Assembly (NCBI GenBank): GCA_018380885.1
Contig: JAGZSY010000014.1
Location: forward strand, 62,001-126,000
Direction of reading: 5' to 3'
DNA from: Enterocloster asparagiformis
Lineage (GTDB): Bacteria > Bacillota > Clostridia > Lachnospirales > Lachnospiraceae
DNA: 64,000 bases
Of the stretch, positions 1-7,300 are shown piece after piece (position 1 is the first letter of the stretch; each line of letters begins with the position of its first letter). The notes beneath the pieces are model-generated. The model made no database searches, was not told the DNA's origin, and worked only from the letters and a program-made list of their open reading frames with translations. A program made the translations under genes and the position numbers.

Positions 1-378
1 GCCCAGCACAACGCCCTTTAAAAATTCGTCCGCATAGATCACAATACCCATAATCACCACGGAAAGCAATGTTTTTTTCTCATTATCAGCAAATTTCCGC
101 ACCCATTTGCAGAATTTGTCCGTGGCCTTGGCCGCGTCGATGATCTCGGTGAACATGCCGATGATCAGCGTGAACACAATAACCCACACATTGGTGGCAT
201 CCGACATCACGTCGCTTAAAAAGCTGTAAAACAGCGCCGCCAGATTCCACGTCTGGTTTTCAAACGCGTAGATCACCAGCGCTGAAAAAATTCCCAGCAG
301 ACAGGATTCAAACGCCTTTTTTGTCTTTACAACCGCCAGAAACGCGATTGCCACCGGAATTAAACTCAGTAAATACAT
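1..378 (-). CDS. NhaC-family Na+/H+ antiporter-like membrane protein (N-terminal part, cut by window edge)
   Basis: The frame is open from an ATG at 378 to the window edge, giving 126 residues of a hydrophobic protein. It has membrane segments at about residues 2-17, 24-42 and 62-80 and a later segment ending in a short YADEFLKGVVLG stretch. That stretch resembles the acidic FDDYFN region of NhaC-type antiporters, and the preceding charged loop also fits. The start follows a GGGGCGGGGA ribosome site. It lies 48 bp downstream of the carbamoyltransferase-family gene on the same strand, so the two are probably one operon. NhaC relatives in such settings may exchange amino acids or amines rather than only Na+/H+; the substrate cannot be told from this fragment. 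Confidence 0.6.
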   Translation of the reverse strand, partial: MYLLSLIPVAIAFLAVVKTKKAFESCLLGIFSALVIYAFENQTWNLAALFYSFLSDVMSDATNVWVIVFTLIIGMFTEIIDAAKATDKFCKWVRKFADNEKKTLLSVVIMGIVIYADEFLKGVVLG

Positions 379-426
379 TTCCCCGCCCCTCTCTTCCTAT
401 CGTCCTCTGTCTCAGCTTCCCGGCCC

Positions 427-1554
427 TTACTCTGCGTCGTCCCCCAAAACCGCGTACATCACGGCTTTGATGGTGTGCTGCCGGTTCTCCGCTTCCCGGA
501 ATATGTACTCCGCGTTGGCCTCGAATACCTCGTCCGTCACTTCCAGGCCTCCCGCCAAAAACTCCTTGAGCTTTGGATCGCCCACAAAGTCTAACAGCTC
601 CTGCCCGCCCTTGTGCTCGCAGTTGTGGGTAGCGGGAAGCATGTGCAGCACGATGGCGTCGGGGTTCTGCGTCTTTTCCATCAGCTCCCGGTTGACCTGG
701 TAATTTCTGTACTTTGCGATGCCCGGAAGCCAGGTCACGGTCTTATTTGTGAAAAATCCCCAGTTTTCTGTGGACACCACATCCGTGCCCTTGATCGCCT
801 CCACATCCTCAGTCTCCTCAAAGGTGCACTGGGGATTGTATTTCCGGTACAGCTCCCGGATAAACTGCTTCTGCTCCTCAGGCATCGCGCCGGACCAGCC
901 GTCCACCGGCGTGCCCTTGGGTACCTCCTGGTAAAACTTTTCCTGCTCCTCGGGCGTGAGCAGGGCCACGGCCTCGTCCAGGGACATAAAGGATGTGATG
1001 TACTTGAAATTCATGCCCAGCATGGCGCAGGCCACGGCGTAGGAGTAAGCGCAGCAGGCGCCGCCGCGTCCGATGTAGCAGAAGGTTTTGCCCTTGTAGC
1101 CCTCACGCCCCCACACCTCGTCCAGGGTCATGAAATCCGCAAGCATCTGCGTGGGATGCTCATGCTTGGTGTAGCCGTTGATGATCGGGATGGACGACTC
1201 GGCCGCCATCTTCTGAAGCAGCTCGTGGCTGGTCCCCCGGTAGGCGATCACGTCGTACATCCCCGAGAACACCCTCATGGAGTCCTTGATGGTCTCCTTG
1301 GTCCCGAAATGGGAGTTGGACAGGTAGGTGGTGCCCATGCCCAGGTCGCAGCCCGAGGTCTCAAAGGAACACCTGGTCCTGGTGGACTCCATCTCAAACA
1401 GCATCAGCAGGTTCTGGCCCACGTTCTTTCTCTGATCCGCCCGCTCCTTTTTCTGCTTCTTCATGTCGTGGGACAGATCCAGCAGATACCGGATCTCCTC
1501 CGGTGTGAAATCCTCCAGCGCTAAAAAATGTCTCCCCTTCAACGTTCCTTTCAT
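427..1554 (-). CDS. Ornithine/aspartate carbamoyltransferase-family protein, substrate uncertain
   Basis: A 375-residue protein with the hallmarks of the carbamoyltransferase fold. There is a carbamoyl-phosphate loop STRTR near residue 58, an HPTQ motif near residue 133 and an HMLPATHN stretch near residue 308, equivalent to HCLP of ornithine carbamoyltransferases. The SMG loop that closes over ornithine in true OTCs is not apparent where expected; the region after TDVVSTENW reads GFFTNK. It also carries an insertion around residues 190-235. The acceptor amine may therefore not be ornithine. The start is supported by a GAGGAGGAAT site. A palindromic operator lies in its short upstream region and a putative antiporter gene follows, suggesting a regulated catabolic or exchange operon. 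Confidence 0.7.
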   Translation of the reverse strand: MKGTLKGRHFLALEDFTPEEIRYLLDLSHDMKKQKKERADQRKNVGQNLLMLFEMESTRTRCSFETSGCDLGMGTTYLSNSHFGTKETIKDSMRVFSGMYDVIAYRGTSHELLQKMAAESSIPIINGYTKHEHPTQMLADFMTLDEVWGREGYKGKTFCYIGRGGACCAYSYAVACAMLGMNFKYITSFMSLDEAVALLTPEEQEKFYQEVPKGTPVDGWSGAMPEEQKQFIRELYRKYNPQCTFEETEDVEAIKGTDVVSTENWGFFTNKTVTWLPGIAKYRNYQVNRELMEKTQNPDAIVLHMLPATHNCEHKGGQELLDFVGDPKLKEFLAGGLEVTDEVFEANAEYIFREAENRQHTIKAVMYAVLGDDAE

Positions 1555-1584
1555 CTTCGCAAATTCCTCCTCATATTTTTATAT

Positions 1585-1602
1585 ACATACATGATTGTAT
1601 GT
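1585..1602. promoter_or_regulatory. Palindromic operator, probably for the adjacent TetR regulator
   Basis: ACATAC (1585-1590) and GTATGT (1597-1602) form a perfect inverted repeat with a 6-bp spacer, placed 30 bp upstream of the carbamoyltransferase-family start. The same half-site recurs in front of the TetR gene at 2281-2300. AT-rich TATAAA-like sequence beside it could be the -10 of the gene's promoter, so binding would block transcription. The half-site resembles those described for AcrR/TtgR-type TetR regulators. Confidence 0.55.
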
Positions 1603-1619
1603 TTTGGACAGACGATAAC

Positions 1620-2222
1620 CTATGACAGACTTCTCAAAATCAAATCCACCTTGCTCTCGATGTTCTCCTTTGTCAGATTGGCATCCCCATCAGTGGTGTA
1701 GTGGACTACCATATAGCTGTCAAAGCCGAGAAGATAGGTGAAAATAAAGATCGTGGCCTCGTGGGCGTCCAAGTCCTGGCGGAACTCGCCGCTCTCAATC
1801 CCCCGCCTGATCTCCCGCTCGATGATGCCGATGAATAAGTCGTCCAGCTTTCTCTGACGGTCCACCACGTCCGTGATCTCAGTGCTGATCTCGACCTTGT
1901 AACGGATAATGATCATATAGGGGCTGGGGTTGCTCTTCTTGGTGATATCCTTGATCAGAAGATTCCGGATCGTCTCCCGGGCGGACTCGAGCACCTCATA
2001 GCGGTCGTAAATGTCCAGATAAAACCGCTCGTAGCGGTTGACAATCTCATCCAGAATATCCTTTTTGCACTCAAAGTTCCAGTAAAAAGCTCCTCTGGTC
2101 AGCCCCACCCGCTTGGTGATGTCCTCCAGCGTGGTCTTGGAATAGCCCTTTTCTATAAAGTTTTGAATCGCGGAATTGATAATCAACTCCCTGGTCTCTT
2201 TTGAATTGTGTTGTCTTGTCAT
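1620..2222 (-). CDS. TetR/AcrR-family transcriptional regulator
   Basis: A 200-residue protein with an N-terminal helix-turn-helix typical of TetR (about residues 8-55, including GYSKTTLEDITKRVGLTRGA) and a helical ligand-binding C-terminal domain. It sits 65 bp upstream of the carbamoyltransferase-family gene on the same strand. A strong sigma-A promoter and a near-perfect palindrome lie upstream of its own ATG, and a related palindrome lies in front of the enzyme gene. The simplest reading is a repressor that controls itself and the enzyme/antiporter pair, released by an unknown small molecule. The ligand is not predictable from sequence. Confidence 0.88.
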   Translation of the reverse strand: MTRQHNSKETRELIINSAIQNFIEKGYSKTTLEDITKRVGLTRGAFYWNFECKKDILDEIVNRYERFYLDIYDRYEVLESARETIRNLLIKDITKKSNPSPYMIIIRYKVEISTEITDVVDRQRKLDDLFIGIIEREIRRGIESGEFRQDLDAHEATIFIFTYLLGFDSYMVVHYTTDGDANLTKENIESKVDLILRSLS

Positions 2223-2246
2223 CTCTTGATCCCTGCCTTTATTTAG

Positions 2247-2275
2247 ATATTACTACCATGTGAGCAGATTGTCAA
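2247..2275 (-). promoter_or_regulatory. Sigma-A promoter of the TetR gene
   Basis: On the minus strand a perfect TTGACA (2270-2275) is followed by 17 bp and TAATAT (2247-2252). The predicted start is a little upstream of the TetR ATG at 2222. The palindrome at 2281-2300 lies immediately upstream of the -35. Confidence 0.8.
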
Positions 2276-2280
2276 GAGAA

Positions 2281-2300
2281 AATACATACACGTATGTATT
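2281..2300. promoter_or_regulatory. Palindromic operator upstream of the TetR promoter
   Basis: A 20-bp palindrome with nine perfectly paired bases per arm (AATACATAC / GTATGTATT) around a central AC. It shares the ACATAC/GTATGT half-sites with the element at 1585-1602, but the half-sites are 2 bp apart here and 6 bp apart there. It abuts the -35 of the TetR promoter. Confidence 0.65.
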
Positions 2301-2350
2301 TTTTTATTTTAGGGGCATGCAATGGCCTGCGGCCCATTGCATTCAGCAAA

Positions 2351-2377
2351 AAGGCAGGGCGGTCGCAGCCCTGCCTT
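2351..2377 (-). terminator. Rho-independent terminator after spoVAC
   Basis: AAGGCAGGGC (2351-2360) pairs perfectly with GCCCTGCCTT (2368-2377) and the minus strand continues with a T run (2348-2352). It lies five bases after the spoVAC stop codon and closes the sigF-spoVA transcript. A second 9-bp hairpin (2317-2325 with 2334-2342) follows without a T tract. Confidence 0.9.
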
Positions 2378-2381
2378 GCTC

Positions 2382-2837
2382 TTAAATAAATCCCAGCGAC
2401 GTCAGCATCCAGTACCCCAGGCCCAGCACCCAGCTGGCCAGCACCCCGTACAGGATCACCGGCCCGGCGATGGTGAAGATTTTGCAGCCCACGCCGAACA
2501 CCTCGCCCTCGGCGTGAAACTCCACCGCCGGGGCCGCCACGGAGTTGGCGAAGCCGGTGATGGGCACCAGCGCGCCGGCCCCGCCGAACTTTACGATCTT
2601 CTGGTAAATGTTGAGTCCGGTGAGGATCACGCTTATGAAGATCAGCTCCAGGGAGGTCCAGGCCGCGGCGGCCTCCTTCTCCATGCCCATGCTGTCCGTC
2701 ATGAAATTGGTAAAGAACTGCCCAAGGCAGCAGATCACACCGCCCACCAGAAATGCGCAGGCCATGTTCTTGGCCAGGCTGTGGACAGGCGTCACCTCCT
2801 TGACGTATTGGTCATATTTTTGTTTGTCAACTTCCAA
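2382..2837 (-). CDS. spoVAC: Stage V sporulation protein AC
   Basis: A 151-residue membrane protein of the SpoVAC/SpoVAEB family, part of the inner spore membrane channel that moves dipicolinic acid and Ca2+ into the forespore and out at germination. Hydrophobic segments lie at about residues 25-45, 62-78, 85-105 and 120-145, with the family-typical GFANSVAAPAVEFHAEG stretch near residue 95. The frame starts with TTG (2835-2837), well placed behind an AAAGGAG site. It is the last gene of the cluster and is followed directly by a terminator, so spoVAD and spoVAE are not in this operon. Confidence 0.9.
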   Translation of the reverse strand: MEVDKQKYDQYVKEVTPVHSLAKNMACAFLVGGVICCLGQFFTNFMTDSMGMEKEAAAAWTSLELIFISVILTGLNIYQKIVKFGGAGALVPITGFANSVAAPAVEFHAEGEVFGVGCKIFTIAGPVILYGVLASWVLGLGYWMLTSLGFI

Positions 2838-2868
2838 TTTAAGTCTCCTTTCTTGCCGGGGTCCGCCG

Positions 2869-3309
2869 TCAGGTCTGCGCCCCGAATCCGTTCCAGAAAT
2901 AGACCAGGCACCCGATCAGCTTTCCGGCCGCTATGGATATAATCATATACTGGAGCCCCACCGCCAGATGGATTCTCCTGCTGATCACAGGCAGGGCCTT
3001 TAAGGTCTCCGCCAGGCTCATCACCAGGCAGCCCACAAAGATACCTGCGGTGAGCCCGAACACGCCCAGAAAAACAGGGCCGAAAAAGCCGCCCAGGGGA
3101 ATGGGGATTTCATACAGATCGGATACGTTTCCCAGAATCCCTCCCGCCACGATGACGGTCTCATAGAGGATCAGATGGTTCCTGGTCCCGGTGCGGCCCA
3201 TGAGACGGGGGAACACGCCGATGATGGCCAGAAACGCGTAAACGCCGGCCGCGATGATGCCGCCGGCGCACAGGCCCGTAAAACCGAGAAACAGCTGTTT
3301 AAGTAACAT
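2869..3309 (-). CDS. spoVAB: Stage V sporulation protein AB
   Basis: A 146-residue, very hydrophobic protein with about four membrane segments, consistent with SpoVAB (about 140 residues). A conserved stretch around residues 38-60 (RLMGRTGTRNHL) precedes a long central membrane segment. Its ATG lies inside the end of spoVAA (11-nt overlap) behind a GGAG site, implying coupled translation. It acts with SpoVAA and SpoVAC in spore Ca-dipicolinate handling, although the exact role of AB is not established. Confidence 0.87.
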   Translation of the reverse strand: MLLKQLFLGFTGLCAGGIIAAGVYAFLAIIGVFPRLMGRTGTRNHLILYETVIVAGGILGNVSDLYEIPIPLGGFFGPVFLGVFGLTAGIFVGCLVMSLAETLKALPVISRRIHLAVGLQYMIISIAAGKLIGCLVYFWNGFGAQT

Positions 3310-3925
3310 CGATCTTCGACTCCTTTCTCCCGTCCTCCGCGATCAGAGTCTTGCTGATATTGTCCTCGTACAGGCGCATCTCCACTTCCAGGGGCGTGGG
3401 GTCCGTATTCAGCTTGAACGCGGCCACATGGTTGAAAAAGACCACGATTCCCAACGCCAGCCCAATAGAATAGCTGACCTCCAGAATGGTGAAGCCGTTT
3501 GACTCCTGCCCCATAACCAGGCGGTATACCTCGCCGAACACGTCGGTGACGCTGGAATCGTTGTTGAAGGTCATGATGGCAAAGGCCGCGCCGCAGAAGC
3601 AGACGGCGCAGACAAACAGGGTCTTGGCCCACTGCCAGGCGTACATGGGGGGAGTTGGCGGCTGGTAAGCGATGATAAAATCCACCTCCCCCACATTGTT
3701 CACCTGTATGGCTGAATCCAGCTGTTCCAGCTTTTCAATGACCTCCAGGGCGCTCACCACATAGCGGTGTTTCCTGTCTCCATTTATATGCTTCACCTTC
3801 ATGGCGTTGCATTTATTCTGAATGTTCTTATCCTCGCAGTAAACCTCCGCCACGTCCTTTAACACCACGTCCTTGTGATGAATCTCCGTGATCTGGTTCA
3901 GCTTTAAATAGACGGTTTTGCTCAT
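3299..3925 (-). CDS. spoVAA: Stage V sporulation protein AA
   Basis: A 208-residue protein with a soluble N-terminal domain (about residues 1-90) followed by two membrane segments near residues 103-120 and 148-170, matching SpoVAA. The N-terminal start MSKTVYLKLNQ is typical. Its ATG overlaps the stop of the upstream small ORF by 4 nt (ATGA), and its 3' end overlaps spoVAB. Expression in the forespore is expected from the sigma-G-like promoter at 4230-4259. Confidence 0.88.
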   Translation of the reverse strand: MSKTVYLKLNQITEIHHKDVVLKDVAEVYCEDKNIQNKCNAMKVKHINGDRKHRYVVSALEVIEKLEQLDSAIQVNNVGEVDFIIAYQPPTPPMYAWQWAKTLFVCAVCFCGAAFAIMTFNNDSSVTDVFGEVYRLVMGQESNGFTILEVSYSIGLALGIVVFFNHVAAFKLNTDPTPLEVEMRLYEDNISKTLIAEDGRKESKIDVT

Positions 3926-4137
3926 AACGCCTCGTCCACCACAACGGATGCCGGGTTGGTCACAAAGGCGGGAACCAGTCCGCTCTCAAAGGGCGTTTCC
4001 ATCCGCACCAGGGTGCCTTCCTGCTCCACGTCCCGTCCGCCAAATCCGGACAGACAGTACCATACGGCCGCGCACACAAGCACCAGGGCGGCCGCTAAGG
4101 CCAACAGACTCCACACATGTTTTCCAAAGCCCATCAT
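3922..4137 (-). CDS. Small single-pass membrane protein between sigF and spoVAA
   Basis: A 71-residue ORF with one hydrophobic segment (about residues 8-29) and a short acidic extracytoplasmic tail. I do not recognise a named family. It is probably real: it lies directly downstream of the sigma-G-like promoter, has an AAAGGA site about 11 nt before ATG, and its stop overlaps the spoVAA start by 4 nt, so the two are translationally coupled. By position it should be made in the forespore and may work with the SpoVA channel; that role is inferred from context only. Confidence 0.65.
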   Translation of the reverse strand: MMGFGKHVWSLLALAAALVLVCAAVWYCLSGFGGRDVEQEGTLVRMETPFESGLVPAFVTNPASVVVDEAL

Positions 4138-4229
4138 TTGACTTCACATCCTTTCTTGCTTCTCGCAAAGGCGGCCGCCGATCATCTTACGGCCTGGCTT
4201 TGCGGTTTCGGTTAATTGGCTTCTGACAA

Positions 4230-4259
4230 TAGTATGGATTTTTTTCTGTTTTTTTATGC
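4230..4259 (-). promoter_or_regulatory. Sigma-G-type promoter for the spoVA part of the cluster
   Basis: On the minus strand, GCATA (4255-4259) is followed after 18 bp by CATACTA (4230-4236). This matches the published Bacillus sigma-G consensus, with -10 CATACTA and a 17-18 bp spacer. It lies in the 143-bp gap between sigF and the small ORF, where a forespore promoter for spoVA genes would be expected. Confidence 0.6.
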
Positions 4260-4280
4260 GAACCGTTTCTGCTTCAATAT

Positions 4281-5000
4281 TTACGACTCAAATCGTTTCC
4301 GCATTGCTTTTAAAATTCGTTTTTCCAGACGGGACACCTGTACCTGGGAGATTCCTAAATCCTGGGCAATCTGGGTCTGGGTCTGGTTGCGGAAATAGCG
4401 GCGCACGATGATCTCCCGCTCGTCCTCCTCCAGGGAGGACAAGAGCTCCTTTAAAACCATGCGGTTGATCAGCGCCTCGTGCTCGTTGTTCTCCTCCTCC
4501 AGCCGGTCCATGAGGCACAGCTGGTTGTCGTCGCTTCCGCCCACAGGCCGGTACAGGGATTCCACCTCCGCTCCCGCCTCCATGGAAGCCGCCACCTCCT
4601 CACGGCTGACCCCTACGGAGCCGGCGATCTCCTCGATGGTCGGCTCCCGGCCCAGCTCATAGGTCATCTCCTCCCTGGCGCATTTCACCTTCAGCCCCAG
4701 CTCCTTGATGGAGCGGCTGACCTTGATCATGCCGTCGTCCCGGAGAAAGCGCTTGATCTCCCCGGTGATCATGGGCACGGCGTAGGTGGAGAATTTCACC
4801 TCAAAGGCTGTGTCGAATTTGTCGATGGCCTTCATCAGGCCGATGCTGCCGATCTGAAACAGGTCCTCCACCTCGTATCCCCGCCCGGAAAACCGGCGGA
4901 CGATGCTCCAGATCAGCCCTACGTTGTCCATCACCAGCTGGTCCCTGGCCGTTTTATCCCCTTCGTGAGCCCGCAAAATTAATTTTAAGGTCTCATCCAT
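4281..5000 (-). CDS. sigF: RNA polymerase sporulation sigma factor F
   Basis: The first forespore-specific sigma factor, 239 residues. Region 2 contains DLFQIGSIGLMKAIDKFD and KFSTYAVPMITGEI, region 3 contains the GREPTIEEIA helix, and region 4 ends with TQTQIAQDLGISQVQVSRLEK. I place the start at the ATG at 5000, because the AGGTGA ribosome site overlaps the spoIIAB stop; a GTG at 5009 is the in-frame alternative. It is held inactive by the anti-sigma factor SpoIIAB encoded just upstream. Gene order spoIIAA-spoIIAB-sigF is the classical one. Confidence 0.96.
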   Translation of the reverse strand: MDETLKLILRAHEGDKTARDQLVMDNVGLIWSIVRRFSGRGYEVEDLFQIGSIGLMKAIDKFDTAFEVKFSTYAVPMITGEIKRFLRDDGMIKVSRSIKELGLKVKCAREEMTYELGREPTIEEIAGSVGVSREEVAASMEAGAEVESLYRPVGGSDDNQLCLMDRLEEENNEHEALINRMVLKELLSSLEEDEREIIVRRYFRNQTQTQIAQDLGISQVQVSRLEKRILKAMRKRFES

Positions 5001-5005
5001 GGCCG

Positions 5006-5458
5006 TCACCTGCCAATGAACTTTTTCATGGTCACCAGCGTTCCCCGGCCCGGCTCGGATTCCACCTGCACCTGGTCCATAAATGCTTCCATGAAGGAAA
5101 AGCCCATTCCGGACCGCTCTCCCGAAGTGTCGGTGGTGTACATGGGTTCCATGGCGGTTTTCACGTCCGGTATGCCCACTCCCGTGTCCCGGACGCAGAC
5201 CGTCAGGCTCGTCTCCCCGCCTGTCCGGGCCGTGATGTCCATGTAAATGGTCCCGGCCTCGCCCTTATAGCCGTGGATCACCGCGTTGGTCACCGCCTCG
5301 CTGACCGCGGTCTTGACATCGTCGATCTCCTCCAGGGTAGGGTTTAAACGGCTCATAAACACCGCGGTCACCACCCTGGCAAACTCCTCGTTCTGCGACA
5401 GGCTGTCAAGCTCCAGCCGCAGGTGTTCCTTTTTCGTCTCCATCATCTTATCCTCCAT
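5006..5458 (-). CDS. spoIIAB: Anti-sigma F factor / SpoIIAA kinase
   Basis: A 150-residue GHKL-fold serine kinase that binds sigma F and phosphorylates SpoIIAA. The N-box is EAVTNAVIHGY, followed by DTGVGIPD and the G2-type loop GERSGMGFSFME. The frame is open further upstream, but the ATG at 5458 is the likely start because an AGGAGGAAGG site lies just before it; earlier starts would overlap spoIIAA by about 30 nt. The stop overlaps the sigF ribosome site, so synthesis of the anti-sigma factor and the sigma factor is coupled. Confidence 0.94.
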   Translation of the reverse strand: MEDKMMETKKEHLRLELDSLSQNEEFARVVTAVFMSRLNPTLEEIDDVKTAVSEAVTNAVIHGYKGEAGTIYMDITARTGGETSLTVCVRDTGVGIPDVKTAMEPMYTTDTSGERSGMGFSFMEAFMDQVQVESEPGRGTLVTMKKFIGR

Positions 5459-5471
5459 TTTTTCCTTCCTC

Positions 5472-5813
5472 CTATCCATTAATGGCTGACTCTTTATCTT
5501 CAAATCCGCGGATCAGTTTCGCCATCCCGCCCACGGTCAGAATGCGACTCACCTGGGTTCCCGCGCCGTAATAGGTGACCTCTCCTTTGCTGGCCTTCAT
5601 CTGCTTGTAACGCCCCAAGAGCACCCCGATTCCCGAGGAATCCATAAACCGTGTCCTGGAAAAATCAAACACAATGCGCCGGATATAGTTCTCCTCCAGC
5701 AGCAGGTCCGTCTCAATCTTTAAGGTTTTGCAGTTGTGGTGGTCAATCTCCTGCGGCAGGTGGATCACCAGCGTCTGCCCCGCGGCCTCGTAGGCAAATG
5801 TTTTCTGCTCCAT
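5472..5813 (-). CDS. spoIIAA: Anti-anti-sigma factor
   Basis: A 113-residue STAS-domain protein. The phosphorylatable serine is in the MDSSGIGVLLGRYK segment near residue 57. In its unphosphorylated form it releases sigma F from SpoIIAB in the forespore. It is the first gene of the operon, with a GAGGAG ribosome site. A sigma-H-like promoter lies 60-90 bp upstream, as expected for a gene switched on before septation. Confidence 0.95.
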   Translation of the reverse strand: MEQKTFAYEAAGQTLVIHLPQEIDHHNCKTLKIETDLLLEENYIRRIVFDFSRTRFMDSSGIGVLLGRYKQMKASKGEVTYYGAGTQVSRILTVGGMAKLIRGFEDKESAING

Positions 5814-5874
5814 ATTCGCTCACTCCTCTTTCCTTCTATGTTCAAAATGCTCTGGGCGCCAAGGCGCCGGGGGC

Positions 5875-5904
5875 ATTTTCGCTAAACAGGACGCATTTTC
5901 CGAT
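5875..5904 (-). promoter_or_regulatory. Sigma-H-like promoter of the spoIIA operon
   Basis: On the minus strand ATCGGAAAA (5896-5904) and AGCGAAAAT (5875-5883), 12 bp apart, resemble the sigma-H consensus RNAGGAWWW / RNNGAATWW with one mismatch in each element. Position and gene context fit Spo0A/sigma-H control. The consensus is taken from Bacillus. Confidence 0.45.
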
Positions 5905-5914
5905 GCAACAAAAA

Positions 5915-5955
5915 AAGACACCACAAAAGATCCGTTTCATCTCTTGTAGTGTCTT
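5915..5955 (-). terminator. Terminator after the TPR gene
   Basis: A hairpin formed by 5941-5955 and 5915-5929 (CTCTTGTAGTGTCTT with AAGACACCACAAAAG on the plus strand) is followed on the minus strand by a run of seven T (5910-5916). It separates the folC/TPR transcript from spoIIA. Confidence 0.85.
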
Positions 5956-5986
5956 GATATCCCATGGTTATCTTTGGCCGCCGGGA

Positions 5987-7291
5987 TCAGTACCCCCTGG
6001 CGTTCTTTGCCCTGGCGGCGTAATCCGAATCCGGATAATTGCCCACCACCTGGTCAAACATGGCGTTGGCGTTTTCCGTGTCCCCGGCGATCTGGTACAG
6101 GCGGCCCACATAGAACATGGCCTCTGGGTTGTCCGCCTTTATCTTGAGGCTGGCCTGGTAATACTCCATGGCCTGGGCCGTATTGCCCGCGTTCCACAGC
6201 TCCGTGCCCTTTGTCACCAGCACCTGGTATACATTGGCCGTCATGTCAGCCCGCACATCCTCCACAATCGCCTGGATGGACTCGTCGGTGATCAGGGAGA
6301 AATCCGCGTCCGCAAAGGATTTGGCCGCCGTGATCATGTCCCCGGCCCGGTAGGCCTGGAGCACGCCGATTAAGCTCTGGTACTGCACCATCACGCTGGT
6401 ATTGCCGTTCACCAGCTCGTCCAGACGGGACTGAACCTCTTTGGCGCTCTCATCCAGCTCGTCGTACTGTCCCTTAAGGGCCTCGTACTGCTGGTTGGCC
6501 GTGTTGAGCTTCTGGAGATAGGGCACCATCTCCTGGTTGTGCCGCTCGTTTAAAGCCTTCTCATTGGCCGGCAGCACCAGGAAAAAGAACGCGGCCACGC
6601 CGATCACCAGGCCGATCACAATGTGCAGCACCATGGACAGCCCCGTGTTCTCCTTGTAGGTGGGAGGCATGATCACGTCGTCGTCCTGCATCTGGCGGTG
6701 GGAAAACGCCTTGGTCATGCGCTTGCGCTCCGCCTCCGCCCGCCCTGTGTTCTGCTTGACAATGGACATATAGTACAGGGCCTTGGGGTTGCTCTTGTCG
6801 ATCTGCAAAATCTTGTACAGGGAGCGTCCCGCCTTGGTGTAGTCCTCCCGGCCCATGTACAGCAGAGCCAACAGCAGGTGTGCTTTGACGAAGTGGGGCT
6901 TCGCCTGGACCACCCTGGCCAGCTGCATGATGGCCAGGTCGTCGCTGCCGTTCTGGGCGTGCCACAGCGCCTGGTTGAATGTCTTGATATTCTGGCTCTC
7001 GATCTCCAGCTGCCCGGGCTTTCGCTGTATCTCGTCCAGGTAGTGGTCCGCCAGGTTTTTCTCCGGCTGCAGGTTCAGGCTGATCACCCACTGGACCAGG
7101 GCATCGGAAACCTCCCCGCTCTCATAGTAGATCAGCCCCAGAAGATTTCTGGCATCCGTCTGATATTTATTGAAATGCAAACTGTCCTTGAGCGACTGGG
7201 CCGCCCCGGACAGGTCGCGCATTTTTGCCTTTTCCAGGCCCAGATTGTAGTAGCTGTTGGCTATCTGGGCATTTCTTTTCTGTATGTCCAT
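5987..7291 (-). CDS. TPR-repeat membrane protein
   Basis: A 434-residue protein with tetratricopeptide repeats in the N-terminal half (about residues 10-195). These are followed by one membrane segment (about 222-243), a coiled-coil stretch (about 250-300) and further TPRs near the C terminus (about 365-425). The topology is cytoplasmic TPRs linked to an extracytoplasmic TPR region. An ATG at 7291 follows AGGCGG with good spacing; a GTG two codons earlier is possible. It is the last gene after folC and the 47-residue ORF. A scaffold role in envelope or division processes would be a guess. Confidence 0.75.
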   Translation of the reverse strand: MDIQKRNAQIANSYYNLGLEKAKMRDLSGAAQSLKDSLHFNKYQTDARNLLGLIYYESGEVSDALVQWVISLNLQPEKNLADHYLDEIQRKPGQLEIESQNIKTFNQALWHAQNGSDDLAIMQLARVVQAKPHFVKAHLLLALLYMGREDYTKAGRSLYKILQIDKSNPKALYYMSIVKQNTGRAEAERKRMTKAFSHRQMQDDDVIMPPTYKENTGLSMVLHIVIGLVIGVAAFFFLVLPANEKALNERHNQEMVPYLQKLNTANQQYEALKGQYDELDESAKEVQSRLDELVNGNTSVMVQYQSLIGVLQAYRAGDMITAAKSFADADFSLITDESIQAIVEDVRADMTANVYQVLVTKGTELWNAGNTAQAMEYYQASLKIKADNPEAMFYVGRLYQIAGDTENANAMFDQVVGNYPDSDYAARAKNARGY

Positions 7292-7300
7292 AGTCACCGC

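Noticed and set aside
613..1524. 303-codon plus-strand frame across the carbamoyltransferase gene
   Set aside because: Fully overlaps a recognised gene on the other strand; composition typical of antisense shadows.
2317..2342. Second hairpin as an independent terminator
   Set aside because: Perfect 9-bp stem but without a T tract on either strand; kept only as a note to the main terminator.
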